The notes under the pieces are model-generated. The model searched no databases, had not been told where the DNA came from, and worked only from the letters and a program-made list of their open reading frames with translations. The position numbers and the translations under genes were made by a program. A stretch of DNA of 64,000 nucleotides from Clostridia bacterium (GTDB lineage Bacteria > Bacillota > Clostridia > UMGS1883 > UMGS1540): NCBI GenBank assembly GCA_017436645.1, contig JAFSCR010000025.1, positions 1-64,000 of the forward strand, given 5' to 3'. Positions 42,202 through 50,570 of the stretch are shown one piece after another. Position 1 is the stretch's first letter. The number at the start of each line of letters is the position of its first letter.

Positions 42202-43782
42202 TCAACGTCCACTCCGTCTCAAATATTTTCCGTTATAGACGCCCGTCAGTTCATTGTTTTCAAGCACCAATTCCCCGTCCACATATACCTGATAAATGCC
42301 TTCATTGGGCTTAAACGGATTTGCAAAGTCAAGATTATCGGTGATGGAATCGTAGTCAAAAAGCACCAAATCCGCATCATACCCTGCCGCAATGCGCCCT
42401 TTGCCGCGCAGCCCGTACGTTTCGGCAGGCATAGAGGTAATCCGCCTGATGGCTTCTTCCCTTGAAAGAAGTCCGCGTTTACGAATATAGTGACCGAGAT
42501 ACCGCGGAAAAGTGCCGAATGCCCGCGGATGTGCAGAAAGGTCCCCCGGCTTATAAATGCCGTCAGAGCCGACCATACATTTCGGGTGCTTTAAAATCAT
42601 TTCCACATTGTCCTCGCACATGGAAAAACGACATTCGTACACCACGCCCCGGTTTGCCTTTAAAAGGTATACCACGGCATCAAAGGGGGATATGCCAAGT
42701 TCTTCTCCCACCTGCGCATACGTTTTTCCGATTGCCCACGGCGTTTCTTTTGCCCGGACAATCAGGAAGTTTTCAAGACCCACATAATACATGCTGTTGT
42801 CCCACGAAGGGTCATTTATTTCAAAAATTTCCCGGTAGATTGCCTTTACAACGAGGGGATTATCGAGGCTTTCTGCAAATGCATCCACGCCTTTTGACAA
42901 AAACTGCGGTGGGATGGCGCTGAGGGTAGTGGTTGACGCCGCCGTGTAAGGATATGCATCCAGCGTAATATGGAGGCCGTCTTTGTTGGCAGCATCAATC
43001 ATGCCGAGTGCCCTTTCGCATCGCCCCCAGAATTCTTTCCCCACACATTTGAAATGGGAAATGTTTACGGGCACGTTGCCATCTCTTGCAATATTGATAC
43101 ATTCCTGCACGCTGTCAAAAAGTCCCATGGATTCAGAACGGGAATGTGTAACGTAAAGTCCGCCCCATTCGCCGGCGGTTTTTGCCAGCATTGTAAGCTC
43201 TTTTGTATCGGAATAGATGCCGGGAACATAGGAAAGCCCTGTGGAAAAGCCTGCGCTTCCGCTCTTTATCTCTTGCTCCAGCATTTTCTGCATTCTTTCT
43301 ATTTCATCGGGACTTGCTTTCCGTGCCTCTGTGCCCATTACCACGCCGCGCACCAGACCGTGCCCTGTGAAATAACATTGATTTGTGCCAAGTTCCAGCT
43401 CGTTTACAGCATCAATGGCGGAGGCCATATCCGGAAAATACCGTAATGCGCCGCCGTTAACAGATTTTCTGGTTTCGCTTTTCATAGAGCCGTCATCGGG
43501 ACTTATGGAGTGCCCGCATTGCCCTGCGATTTCCGTTGTTGCACCCATACGAAGAACGTGCTCCCGGTGCGGGTCTTTAAAAATGGATTGGTCGCTGTGG
43601 CTATGCGAATCAATAAAACCGGGGGCAAGTGCAAGCCCCTCTGCATCCACAATGCGCTTTGCCGGATGGGTTTCTTCTCCTATATAAACAATCTTTCCGT
43701 CGGTGGCGGTTACGTTGGAATAATATGCATCCTTGCCGCTGCCGTCGTAAATAAGGGCGTTTCTGATTTCTAAATCATACAT
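42202..43782 (-). CDS. N-acyl-D-amino-acid deacylase (D-aminoacylase, amidohydrolase superfamily)
   Basis: 526-residue amidohydrolase. Metal site HSHSDQ follows PGFIDS near residue 52; GFSTGLSYVPG near 177, HSRSES near 208, ISHFKCVG near 232 and VGSDGIYKPG near 411 fit the D-aminoacylase/dihydroorotase-like group. It would remove the acyl group of N-acyl-D-amino acids. Start ATG at 43782 follows GGAGG. It precedes alanine racemase by 2 nt, so released D-amino acids can be inverted at once. The C-terminal beta-sandwich half (GRIAAGYDADLVLFD) is intact. Confidence 0.87.
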   Translation of the reverse strand: MYDLEIRNALIYDGSGKDAYYSNVTATDGKIVYIGEETHPAKRIVDAEGLALAPGFIDSHSHSDQSIFKDPHREHVLRMGATTEIAGQCGHSISPDDGSMKSETRKSVNGGALRYFPDMASAIDAVNELELGTNQCYFTGHGLVRGVVMGTEARKASPDEIERMQKMLEQEIKSGSAGFSTGLSYVPGIYSDTKELTMLAKTAGEWGGLYVTHSRSESMGLFDSVQECINIARDGNVPVNISHFKCVGKEFWGRCERALGMIDAANKDGLHITLDAYPYTAASTTTLSAIPPQFLSKGVDAFAESLDNPLVVKAIYREIFEINDPSWDNSMYYVGLENFLIVRAKETPWAIGKTYAQVGEELGISPFDAVVYLLKANRGVVYECRFSMCEDNVEMILKHPKCMVGSDGIYKPGDLSAHPRAFGTFPRYLGHYIRKRGLLSREEAIRRITSMPAETYGLRGKGRIAAGYDADLVLFDYDSITDNLDFANPFKPNEGIYQVYVDGELVLENNELTGVYNGKYLRRSGR

Positions 43783-43907
43783 AATAAATCCTCCGTCTTT
43801 AAAATCACATATCCGGCAAAACAATTCTTGCGAAAAGCTTTACCCCATCACACATAACAAAGGAAGCTGCTTTAATAATCATAAAATTTTCCTGTATCTA
43901 TAAAGTT

Positions 43908-45059
43908 TCATCCAAAATTCCGGCACTGCATAACATATGCACAAAATGCCTGTATGGCTATTTTCATACCTTCTTCATCAATACAGAAGTCATTTCTGTG
44001 GGCAAGAGCTGTGCAACCGGTTTCCTCGTTTCTTGTCCCAAACCGGAATATCATGCCGGGTACTTTCTCAAGATACCATCCAAAATCTTCGCTGCTCATT
44101 CTTTGTGGCATATCCTGCATATTTAAGCCTGCATTTCTTGCTGTTTTCTTAAATTTTTCTGTAATAGTTTCATCATTATGAACTGGCCCTGTACTCATAT
44201 TCCATATAATTTCCACGCTGCCGCCATATCGGTTAGCGATTTCGCTGCAAATATTGCGAACATTTCTTTCAACTCGTTTTGAGAAATCCATATTATAAAA
44301 GCGGAAAGAAATATCCATTTGGCATAAATCCGCAATAACATTATGTACATGACCGCCCTGGAAGTGCCCCACAGACCAGATGTATTTTAATTCTCCGGCC
44401 TCTTCCTTAACCATAGCTTTCATTTTGTTGTACGCTTCAACAGCCATTGCAACAGCATCTATACCATATTCAGGCAATGCTGCGTGGGAGGTACGACCTT
44501 TAAAACGTATGGTTGCAGGAATACACGCAGCCATATAATCACCATAGCATATTCCTATTTTGCCGGTGTTAATTGCATTATCACAATGGGTGCAAATTAT
44601 ATGGTCAACACCGTCGCAAACACCATTTTCTACCATCATTTTTGCACCGCTTACTGCCCCTTCTTCGCTTGGCTGAAAAATAAGTCTTACTCTGCATGTG
44701 AGTTTGTTTTCATTTTCTTTTAAATATTTGGCAACTGCCAGAAGTACTGCCGTATGCGAATCGTGTCCACAAGCGTGCATCTGTCCCGAAATTTTAGACT
44801 TATAAGGCACATCTGTTTTTTCTTCAACGGGGAGAGCATCCATATCAGCCCGCAGGGCAATCATTTTATCACCCTGCCCAAGATGCGCCACAACACTTCC
44901 TTTTCCATATTCATAAGTATACGGAATGCCGATTTTATCAAGTTCTTCCGATACCAGCTTAACGGTTTTGTCAAGTTCAAAACCTATTTCCGGATATTGA
45001 TGGAGCTGTCTTCTTACAGATACTGCATATTCATACAATTCGTTTGAAACAAAATCCAT
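43908..45059 (-). CDS. M20 family amidohydrolase (N-acyl-L-amino acid hydrolase/IAA-Leu hydrolase type)
   Basis: 383-residue dimetal amidohydrolase. Metal motifs ALRADMDALPVEE near 67, HACGHDSHTAVLL near 93 and QPSEEGAVSGAKMM near 128; the inserted dimerisation domain spans about 185-295. It hydrolyses N-acylated L-amino acids or gamma-linked dipeptides in the cytosol. Its ribosome site sits inside the 3' end of the Lrp gene (stop and start 1 nt apart), so translation is coupled. A 125-nt gap then leads to the D-aminoacylase gene. This gene and Lrp are more AT-rich than the two genes behind them. Confidence 0.88.
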   Translation of the reverse strand: MDFVSNELYEYAVSVRRQLHQYPEIGFELDKTVKLVSEELDKIGIPYTYEYGKGSVVAHLGQGDKMIALRADMDALPVEEKTDVPYKSKISGQMHACGHDSHTAVLLAVAKYLKENENKLTCRVRLIFQPSEEGAVSGAKMMVENGVCDGVDHIICTHCDNAINTGKIGICYGDYMAACIPATIRFKGRTSHAALPEYGIDAVAMAVEAYNKMKAMVKEEAGELKYIWSVGHFQGGHVHNVIADLCQMDISFRFYNMDFSKRVERNVRNICSEIANRYGGSVEIIWNMSTGPVHNDETITEKFKKTARNAGLNMQDMPQRMSSEDFGWYLEKVPGMIFRFGTRNEETGCTALAHRNDFCIDEEGMKIAIQAFCAYVMQCRNFG

Positions 45060-45060
45060 C

Positions 45061-45528
45061 TTATTTCCCCTCCGCTTTTTCCATACTCGGTAAAATCGTT
45101 GGAGAAAATTTATGCTCCATTAAAGAAATCATGGTGTGACTTTGCATAACACCTTTTATTTTTTTAATACACAAAATTTTCTCTTCAAGGGACTCTATGT
45201 CCTTGGCACAGATTTTAAGCATATGGTCATATTCTCCGGTCACCGAATAACATTCCAATACATCAGGGTCATTGTTTGCATATTTTATAAGCGATTTGAT
45301 ACTGTCCCCGTATTGCATGACGATAAAAACAAATGCCGTAATGGTCTTATCTAACTTTTTGGGATTTGTCACGATTGTAAAATAATCTATGATGCCCTCT
45401 TTTTGCATGCGGAGAATTCTTTTGTTGACAGCCGGCACAGACAGATTGACCATATTGCTGATTTCTGTTGCAGTAGTATTTGCATCTCTGGAAAGAATTT
45501 CTAAAATCTTTTTGTCTGTTATATCCAT
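45061..45528 (-). CDS. Lrp/AsnC family transcriptional regulator
   Basis: 155-residue feast/famine regulator. N-terminal HTH (about 1-60: DKKILEILSRDANTTATEIS, VNLSVPAVNKRILRMQKEG) and C-terminal RAM domain (about 65-150) binding an amino acid; VTGEYDHMLKICAKD near 97 is the ligand loop region. It is the first gene of the amino-acid operon and probably senses an amino acid and controls it, including itself. Confidence 0.9.
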   Translation of the reverse strand: MDITDKKILEILSRDANTTATEISNMVNLSVPAVNKRILRMQKEGIIDYFTIVTNPKKLDKTITAFVFIVMQYGDSIKSLIKYANNDPDVLECYSVTGEYDHMLKICAKDIESLEEKILCIKKIKGVMQSHTMISLMEHKFSPTILPSMEKAEGK

Positions 45529-45560
45529 ACTTTGCGCCCTCCCGTTTCGGTTTTAAATAA

Positions 45561-45589
45561 ATTATAGCATATAGCAATAAATAAGCCAA
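45561..45589 (-). promoter_or_regulatory. Promoter of the Lrp-led amino-acid operon
   Basis: TTGGCT, 17-nt spacer, TATAAT on the - strand; leader about 25 nt. Confidence 0.75.
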
Positions 45590-45681
45590 TATATTTCGAA
45601 TAATAAGAGCGGAAGTTAACTGTAATTGCAAATTTATTAAATTTTGCTCGAGTTGCATTCTGTTTTTGGGGAAGGAACACA

Positions 45682-45712
45682 AAAATGCTCGCCTTTATAG
45701 ACGAGCATTTTA
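45682..45712. terminator. Terminator behind spoIVB fragment 1
   Basis: AAAATGCTCG, loop, CGAGCATTTT. It closely resembles the hairpin at 47548-47580, which also follows a spoIVB 3' fragment. Confidence 0.82.
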
Positions 45713-45713
45713 C

Positions 45714-45840
45714 TTATTTTTTATTTTCCGCCAGCATATTCTCGATAAACACCCCGTATCCTCTCGTTGGGTCATTCACAAACACATGAGTTACTGCACC
45801 AACTAATTTTCCATTCTGCACGATGGGGCTACCACTCACG
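45714..45840 (-). pseudogene. spoIVB 3'-end fragment 1
   Basis: Reads [16 protein letters not shown], then [25 protein letters not shown] and a TAA stop. It matches the last 37-40 residues of the intact SpoIVB at 47802-49013, but with GTG replacing the ATG of GMSGSP and a different tail. No upstream part of the gene is present; the sequence passes straight into the end of the eamA gene. A terminator follows. It cannot encode a protease. Duplicated and displaced 3' end, diverged at silent sites, so not an assembly copy. Confidence 0.85.
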
Positions 45841-45847
45841 ACTGTTG

Positions 45848-46771
45848 TCAATGGTGGACAACAGTTTTACTTTTTTCTGATGTGTAATTTACAATGTAAA
45901 TTCCAAAACTCACAAGCAATAATGCAACAATATACTGCCATGTGAATATATTCTCTTTCAGAAACAGTCCTGAAAGTATTGTGCCGGAAACAGGAATAAC
46001 AAAATTATAAACACTTAATTTTCCTATGGGGTAGTTTTTCAAAAGCATGCTCCACAGAGTAAATCCTGCAGAAGAAACCAGTATAAGATACAGCAAAACA
46101 ATAATTCCGGGGAGATTAACTGTTATTTCTCCACTATATCCGAACACTCCTGTGATGATCAATAAAAATCCACCAATCAACAAATTATAAGCAGTTACGG
46201 TAAAGCTATTATTTAGCTGTGAAGCTTTTTTGTTTATTGCGGAACCTATAACAAAAAAGGTTCCGGCAACCAATATAAGTCCTTCTCCCCAAAAAGAGAT
46301 TTTTTCCACACCGCTATTTGCAAAACAAGCAATGACTACACCTGAAAATCCAATAAGGCAACCGGCAATTTTTTTGAAATTCAACTTGTCATCAGGGTAA
46401 ATAAAGTGTGCTAATATTATAGCTATAAACGCCGATGCCGAATTCACAACAGAACCGGATGCGCCTGTTGTATTTGACAAACCAACATAGAAGAATATGT
46501 ATTGCATATATGTATATGTCAACCCAAGAAAAAAAACATTAATCCAATTCCCTTTTTTAACGGCCGGAAATTTTTTCTGTTTTAATGAATCAATGATTAA
46601 AACTATAACTCCTGATATAAAAAACCTGATTCCAGCATAAAGAATTTTTGAAAATACATCATCAGATATGTTAAAAAATTTATATCCTAACTTAATCATC
46701 GGAAATGCGCTTCCAAATAAAACATTACAGAATACTGCTACCAAAACAGCCCTCATTGTTAATTTATTCAT
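45848..46771 (-). CDS. EamA/DMT family transporter
   Basis: 307-residue membrane protein with ten hydrophobic helices in two EamA repeats (about 8-140 and 155-290), the drug/metabolite transporter superfamily. Members export amino acids or other metabolites. The ATG at 46771 lies 8 bp inside the gntR gene's 3' end, so the two are cotranscribed and coupled. Its frame ends in the junction with spoIVB fragment 1. Both genes are clearly AT-richer than spoIVB and neighbours, which suggests acquisition as a cassette. Substrate unknown. Confidence 0.86.
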   Translation of the reverse strand: MNKLTMRAVLVAVFCNVLFGSAFPMIKLGYKFFNISDDVFSKILYAGIRFFISGVIVLIIDSLKQKKFPAVKKGNWINVFFLGLTYTYMQYIFFYVGLSNTTGASGSVVNSASAFIAIILAHFIYPDDKLNFKKIAGCLIGFSGVVIACFANSGVEKISFWGEGLILVAGTFFVIGSAINKKASQLNNSFTVTAYNLLIGGFLLIITGVFGYSGEITVNLPGIIVLLYLILVSSAGFTLWSMLLKNYPIGKLSVYNFVIPVSGTILSGLFLKENIFTWQYIVALLLVSFGIYIVNYTSEKSKTVVHH

Positions 46772-47480
46772 AATAATCCTCTGATTTACTTTTTTTATTT
46801 GCAATTGTTTTAATATTACCAATTACATTTTTTATATGTGTTTCCATGGTTTTAAACGCCTTTTGTGCATCACGTTCTGCAATTGCATCAGCTATTTCCT
46901 GATGTTCTAAAACTGCAGCTTTTCCGTTGTTTTCAACTGTAAATAAGTTTTTCTTACATTCCATTGACGCTTCGTACAGTTGCTTATAAACCCTTATGTA
47001 AACTTCGTTATGTGCACAGGTAGCTATGCAATTATGAAACTTATTATCAGACTCAATCATCCCTATGATATCGTGATTCTTATATGCCTTTTCAAAAAAA
47101 GAAAGTATGCCGAAAAGCGTGAATATTTCATCTTCAGTTGCTCGCTCTGCCGCATATTTGGAGACAGTGGGTTCAATTCCGAGTCTGAACTCTGAAATCT
47201 CAAGGTAATCATCCTCTTTCGAAAAAATGCTGTCTACGGCTGTTTTATTAAGCATCGACTCATCACAAGACGCAACAAAAGCACCTTTTCCCGGTTTCAA
47301 TTCTAAAAAACCTATTGCCTGCAACACTTTCATCGCTTCACGCACAGTAGTTCTGCTTACTTTAAACTTATCACACACCTCATTTTCAGAAAGATACTTC
47401 TCGCCTTCTTTATAAGTACCTGAAAGTATGTCGGATTTTATTTCTCTTATAGTTTCTTCGATTTTAGAAAATTTCTTCAT
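46764..47480 (-). CDS. GntR family regulator, FadR subfamily (FCD domain)
   Basis: 238-residue regulator with N-terminal winged helix (about 10-72: GEKYLSENEVCDKFKVSRTTVREAMKVLQ) and an all-helical FCD sensor (about 90-225) where His residues of DNKFHNCI and the C-terminal LEHQEIADAI form the usual metal/ligand pocket. Directly upstream lies a perfect 9-bp palindrome that fits an FCD-GntR operator, so autoregulation and control of eamA are likely. The ligand is unknown, commonly an organic or sugar acid. Confidence 0.9.
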   Translation of the reverse strand: MKKFSKIEETIREIKSDILSGTYKEGEKYLSENEVCDKFKVSRTTVREAMKVLQAIGFLELKPGKGAFVASCDESMLNKTAVDSIFSKEDDYLEISEFRLGIEPTVSKYAAERATEDEIFTLFGILSFFEKAYKNHDIIGMIESDNKFHNCIATCAHNEVYIRVYKQLYEASMECKKNLFTVENNGKAAVLEHQEIADAIAERDAQKAFKTMETHIKNVIGNIKTIANKKSKSEDYYE

Positions 47481-47494
47481 ATCAACTCTCCATA

Positions 47495-47514
47495 TTGTAT
47501 GACATCATACAATT
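47495..47514. promoter_or_regulatory. GntR operator (autoregulatory)
   Basis: ATTGTATGA-CA-TCATACAAT, perfect inverted repeat, 14 nt upstream of the gntR start. The core resembles known FadR/FCD-type sites of the GT..AC form. Confidence 0.75.
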
Positions 47515-47547
47515 ATAATATCACGTCCCTTTTAGTTTGTCAACAAA

Positions 47548-47580
47548 AAATACTCGTCCAAATTACATAGACGAGCATTT
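47548..47580. terminator. Terminator-like hairpin behind spoIVB fragment 2
   Basis: AAAATACTCGTC, loop, GACGAGCATTT. It shares TAGACGAGCATTT with the hairpin at 45682. Confidence 0.72.
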
Positions 47581-47583
47581 AAG

Positions 47584-47640
47584 TTATTTAATTTTTTCAG
47601 ATTCTGTCAACATATTCTCAATAAATACCCCGTACGTGCT
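47584..47640 (-). pseudogene. spoIVB 3'-end fragment 2
   Basis: Reads [18 protein letters not shown] and a TAA stop, homologous to the SpoIVB C-terminus ([10 protein letters not shown]) but with a different tail. It abuts the hairpin array on its upstream side and a terminator like that of fragment 1 on its downstream side. The 321-nt gap 47481-47801 consists of operator, terminator, this fragment and the array. Confidence 0.8.
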
Positions 47641-47643
47641 GTT

Positions 47644-47806
47644 AATGAATTGACAACCCTGCTGTCATGAATTGGCTTCGCCATGAATTCTCGCTCCGCT
47701 CCATGAATTGAATTGCCTTTTCATGCACCGAAAGGTGCAATTCATGAGCCAAAAGGCTCAATTCATGAAACTGGAAGTTTCAATTCATGCCGTAAGGCAA
47801 TTCATT
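47644..47806. repeat. Hairpin array, copy A (overlaps the spoIVB stop)
   Basis: A series of small stems separated by 7-nt spacers. Right half, + strand: GCACC-GAAA-GGTGC, GAGCC-AAAA-GGCTC, GAAACT-GGA-AGTTTC, GCC-GTAA-GGC, each followed by AATTCAT (47725-47805). The left half uses the inverse spacer ATGAATT around GACA/TGTC and GGC-TTC-GCC. The last AATTCAT supplies the TGA stop of spoIVB on the - strand. Copy B is at 52535-52615. Confidence 0.8.
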
Positions 47807-49013
47807 CTGCCCCCTCTGCCGCCGCCAGCATATTCTCGATAAACACCCCGTACCCACGTGTTGGGTCATTGACAAATACGTGTGTTACGGCACCAATGAG
47901 TTTTCCGTTCTGCACAATGGGGCTTCCGCTCATGCCCTGCACAATACCGCCCGAAAGAGAGAGAAGGCGCTCGTCGGTAATGCGGATGACCATATTTTTA
48001 TTACTGTCCTTTTTATGGGGAAATATTTCCTGAATTTCTGCGGCATAGCCTACAGGTGCGCCGCCGGCAATGTCGGTATACACGGTGGCGGAGCCTTTTT
48101 CCACCTGGGTGCTGACGCCGATGGGAATGCGAGGGGCCGAGGGAAGACTTTCCCGTTTGCCGTAAAGACCGAGATGGGTGTTTTTTGAAATGGTGCCGAG
48201 GGTGTCTTTTCCGAATACACCGCAAATTTCTCCCGGGGCACCCGGTTCACTTTTGGTAATGAAAGCAATGGAGCAGTCTGTAATACTGCCGCCTGCAGGC
48301 TCTAAAACGCCCCCCGTTTCAAAATCTTCAATGGCGTGACCGAGAGCACCGTAAACGCCGGTTTCCGGCTGACAAAACGTAACCGTTCCCACCCCTTGTG
48401 CGCTTTCCTTTACCCAAAGGCCGATTTTATAGCTTCCGCCGTCCCCATAATATACGGGGGTGATGACGGTGTCCTGTATCTTGCCGTCTCTTGAAACGGT
48501 AAGGGTAATGGGCGCACCGCCGCTTTCTTTTACTGCCCTGTCCAGTGCATCCGTTCCGGAGAGGGGCTCGTGATTCAGTTTCAGAATTCTGTCCCCTGTT
48601 CGGATGCCGGCCTCTTTTCCGGGGCATATGCGCCTCTCGCCGGGGATTTCACTCATGGCCACCACAATAACGCCCTGCATATAGAGCTTTATGCCTACGG
48701 TTTCGCCGCCCAGAATCACAGCCTGCGGGTCCACCACCTGAATGGTGGCGGTTTTTCGGAGAAGACCAAAGACGGAAAAATCCACATTGTATGCCCCTGT
48801 TTTCTGCGGCGTCAGAAATGCTTTATTTCCGTTTTTTTCAAATAAAAAACCGTCCTCCGCCCCATAGGGCGTAAAGAAGGCCGGCAAGGAATGCGCTTCG
48901 CCTTCGAGCATGGTAAACTGCCCGGGCAAAAGCGAAAACTGCTGAAGAAGGAACACGGCCGACGATATAAGAAGCACCGCACTCCCTTTCAGCAGAATTT
49001 TAAATTTTCGCAT
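47802..49013 (-). CDS. spoIVB: SpoIVB sporulation serine protease (S55)
   Basis: 403-residue signalling protease made in the forespore and secreted to the intermembrane space, where it triggers pro-sigma-K processing. N-terminal membrane anchor (about 8-27), PDZ domain (about 95-180, GIRTGDRILKLNHEPL), protease domain with His226 in GALGHAI, Asp347 in RITDERLL and Ser362 in GMSGSP. I start at the ATG at 49013; a GTG at 49022 is the other option. The stop codon is part of a hairpin-array repeat, and two extra copies of the gene's 3' end lie 160 nt and 2 kb downstream. spoIIGA-type or recN neighbours often seen next to spoIVB are absent. Confidence 0.93.
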   Translation of the reverse strand: MRKFKILLKGSAVLLISSAVFLLQQFSLLPGQFTMLEGEAHSLPAFFTPYGAEDGFLFEKNGNKAFLTPQKTGAYNVDFSVFGLLRKTATIQVVDPQAVILGGETVGIKLYMQGVIVVAMSEIPGERRICPGKEAGIRTGDRILKLNHEPLSGTDALDRAVKESGGAPITLTVSRDGKIQDTVITPVYYGDGGSYKIGLWVKESAQGVGTVTFCQPETGVYGALGHAIEDFETGGVLEPAGGSITDCSIAFITKSEPGAPGEICGVFGKDTLGTISKNTHLGLYGKRESLPSAPRIPIGVSTQVEKGSATVYTDIAGGAPVGYAAEIQEIFPHKKDSNKNMVIRITDERLLSLSGGIVQGMSGSPIVQNGKLIGAVTHVFVNDPTRGYGVFIENMLAAAEGAE

Positions 49014-49074
49014 TTTTCTCACCCCGCAAATTAGTTTCTCCCTTTTTTGCGGGGATATAAGGATTAATTTTTAA

Positions 49075-50433
49075 TTACAAAGCCAAATTTTTTCTGATTT
49101 TTTTGCGGACAATCAGGAAACAGATAAAATGGGCGGCAGTCGTCAAAATCCAAGAGATGGGGTAGGAAACGAAAAGACTTGCTTCCGTGTGGTAATGGGC
49201 GAAAATCGTAGAAATCCAGACAACGCGGAACACACACGCACCCATTAAGGATGTAAACATAGGCAGAAGAGAATATCCGACGCCGCGCACCGAACCCATT
49301 ACCGTTTCCATAAGGCCGCAAAGGGCATAGGGCAGAACCAAAAGGTAAAAACGCTCGGTCACAGAGGAAATTACGGCGGGATCCGAGGAATAAATAGAAA
49401 TGAGGGAGCTTCGGAAAATGGTGGCAAGTACGCCTAAAACGAGACCAATTACCGCAGCGCAGCCGCAGCACACGCCAAGTCCCTTATCAATGCGGTCAAA
49501 TTTTTTCGCACCGAGATTCTGGCCGGCAAGGGTCAGATTCGTCTGATAAATAGCGTGCATCCCTGCATAAATAAAGCCTTCAATATTGGAACAGGCGGCG
49601 TTGCCGGCAATAAATGCCGTAGACCCGAAGGAATTGATGGACGCCGTAATGAGCATATTGGAAATAGAAAAAAGAGAACTTTGAATGCCTGCCGGAAGGC
49701 CAAGCCTTAAAATTTCGGCGGTTTCGGCTTTTCGCAGGCGGAGCTTTGAAAAATACAGTTTGCAAGGCCCGTCCTCATGGGCAAGACAAAGAAGAATAAG
49801 GACGCAGGCAACAATCTGGGATGCTGCCGTGGCAATACCGACGCCAACTGCCCCGAGGTGAAAGCCGAGAACGGAAATGAGGTTTAAAATTACGTTCACA
49901 ACCCCTGCAATCACGAGGAAATAAAGGGGTCTTGTCGTGTCCCCTTTGGCACGGAGAATGCCGGCGCCGAAGTTATAGATAATATTTGCAGGCACGCCCA
50001 CGGCGTATGCCTTTAAATATTTGGAAGCAGAAGCGAGGATATCCGAAGGCGTGTCGAGAAGGCGCAAAAAATAGGGTGCAAAGAAGAAGAGGACAATTGC
50101 TGAAAAAACGCCCATAATCATAGCGAGAAGAATGGAAGTGTGCACCGTTTTGCCGATGGCGGCATAATCACGGGCACCAATCTGCCGGGCTACAATAATG
50201 TTTGCGCTGATGGAGAGACCGATAAAAACGTTTACAATAAGGTTTACCGTTGTCCCCGTAGACCCAACGGCGGCAAGCTCCGTTTCTCCTGCAAAGCGGC
50301 CTACAACAATTACGTCCGCCGCATTGAAAAGAAGCTGGAGAATACTTGATAAAATAATGGGAATTGCAAACAGAAGAACGTTTTTAAGAAGCGGCCCTTC
50401 CGTAAGATTTATATCCCGCCTTTGCAGTTTCAC
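49075..50433 (-). CDS. MATE family efflux transporter
   Basis: 452-residue transporter with 12 hydrophobic helices, MATE (DinF/NorM-like) family of cation-coupled exporters. Marks include the N-terminal LTEGPLLKNVLLFAIPIILS, NAADVIVVGRFAG and GAGILRAKGDTTRP near 168. The start is probably the GTG at 50433, behind AAGGAGAGAAGGG; the longer frame upstream overlaps the divergent gyrB-like promoter. Transcribed toward spoIVB with 61 nt between. Substrate unknown. Confidence 0.9.
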   Translation of the reverse strand: MKLQRRDINLTEGPLLKNVLLFAIPIILSSILQLLFNAADVIVVGRFAGETELAAVGSTGTTVNLIVNVFIGLSISANIIVARQIGARDYAAIGKTVHTSILLAMIMGVFSAIVLFFFAPYFLRLLDTPSDILASASKYLKAYAVGVPANIIYNFGAGILRAKGDTTRPLYFLVIAGVVNVILNLISVLGFHLGAVGVGIATAASQIVACVLILLCLAHEDGPCKLYFSKLRLRKAETAEILRLGLPAGIQSSLFSISNMLITASINSFGSTAFIAGNAACSNIEGFIYAGMHAIYQTNLTLAGQNLGAKKFDRIDKGLGVCCGCAAVIGLVLGVLATIFRSSLISIYSSDPAVISSVTERFYLLVLPYALCGLMETVMGSVRGVGYSLLPMFTSLMGACVFRVVWISTIFAHYHTEASLFVSYPISWILTTAAHFICFLIVRKKIRKNLAL

Positions 50434-50519
50434 TTTAATCCCTTCTCTCCTTGTTTTCTGGGGGTATTGTATCACAAGGGAAGGGGAAAGGCAAGGCTTT
50501 TTTTGCGGAAAAAAATCTT

Positions 50520-50548
50520 TTGACATTTTATACAAGATATAGTATAAT
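50520..50548 (+). promoter_or_regulatory. Promoter of the gyrB/parE-like gene
   Basis: TTGACA, 17-nt spacer, TATAAT. Confidence 0.85.
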
Positions 50549-50570
50549 GTAGACTAGGTAGGTGGTATTT

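Noticed and set aside
45714-47640. spoIVB fragments as an assembly error
   Set aside because: The fragments differ from the intact gene at many silent sites and have distinct C-terminal tails and terminators, so they are real diverged copies.
47644-47806. CRISPR-like array
   Set aside because: Regular spacing of 7-nt AATTCAT units is striking, but the repeats are far too short, the intervening parts are self-complementary stems, and no cas gene is present.
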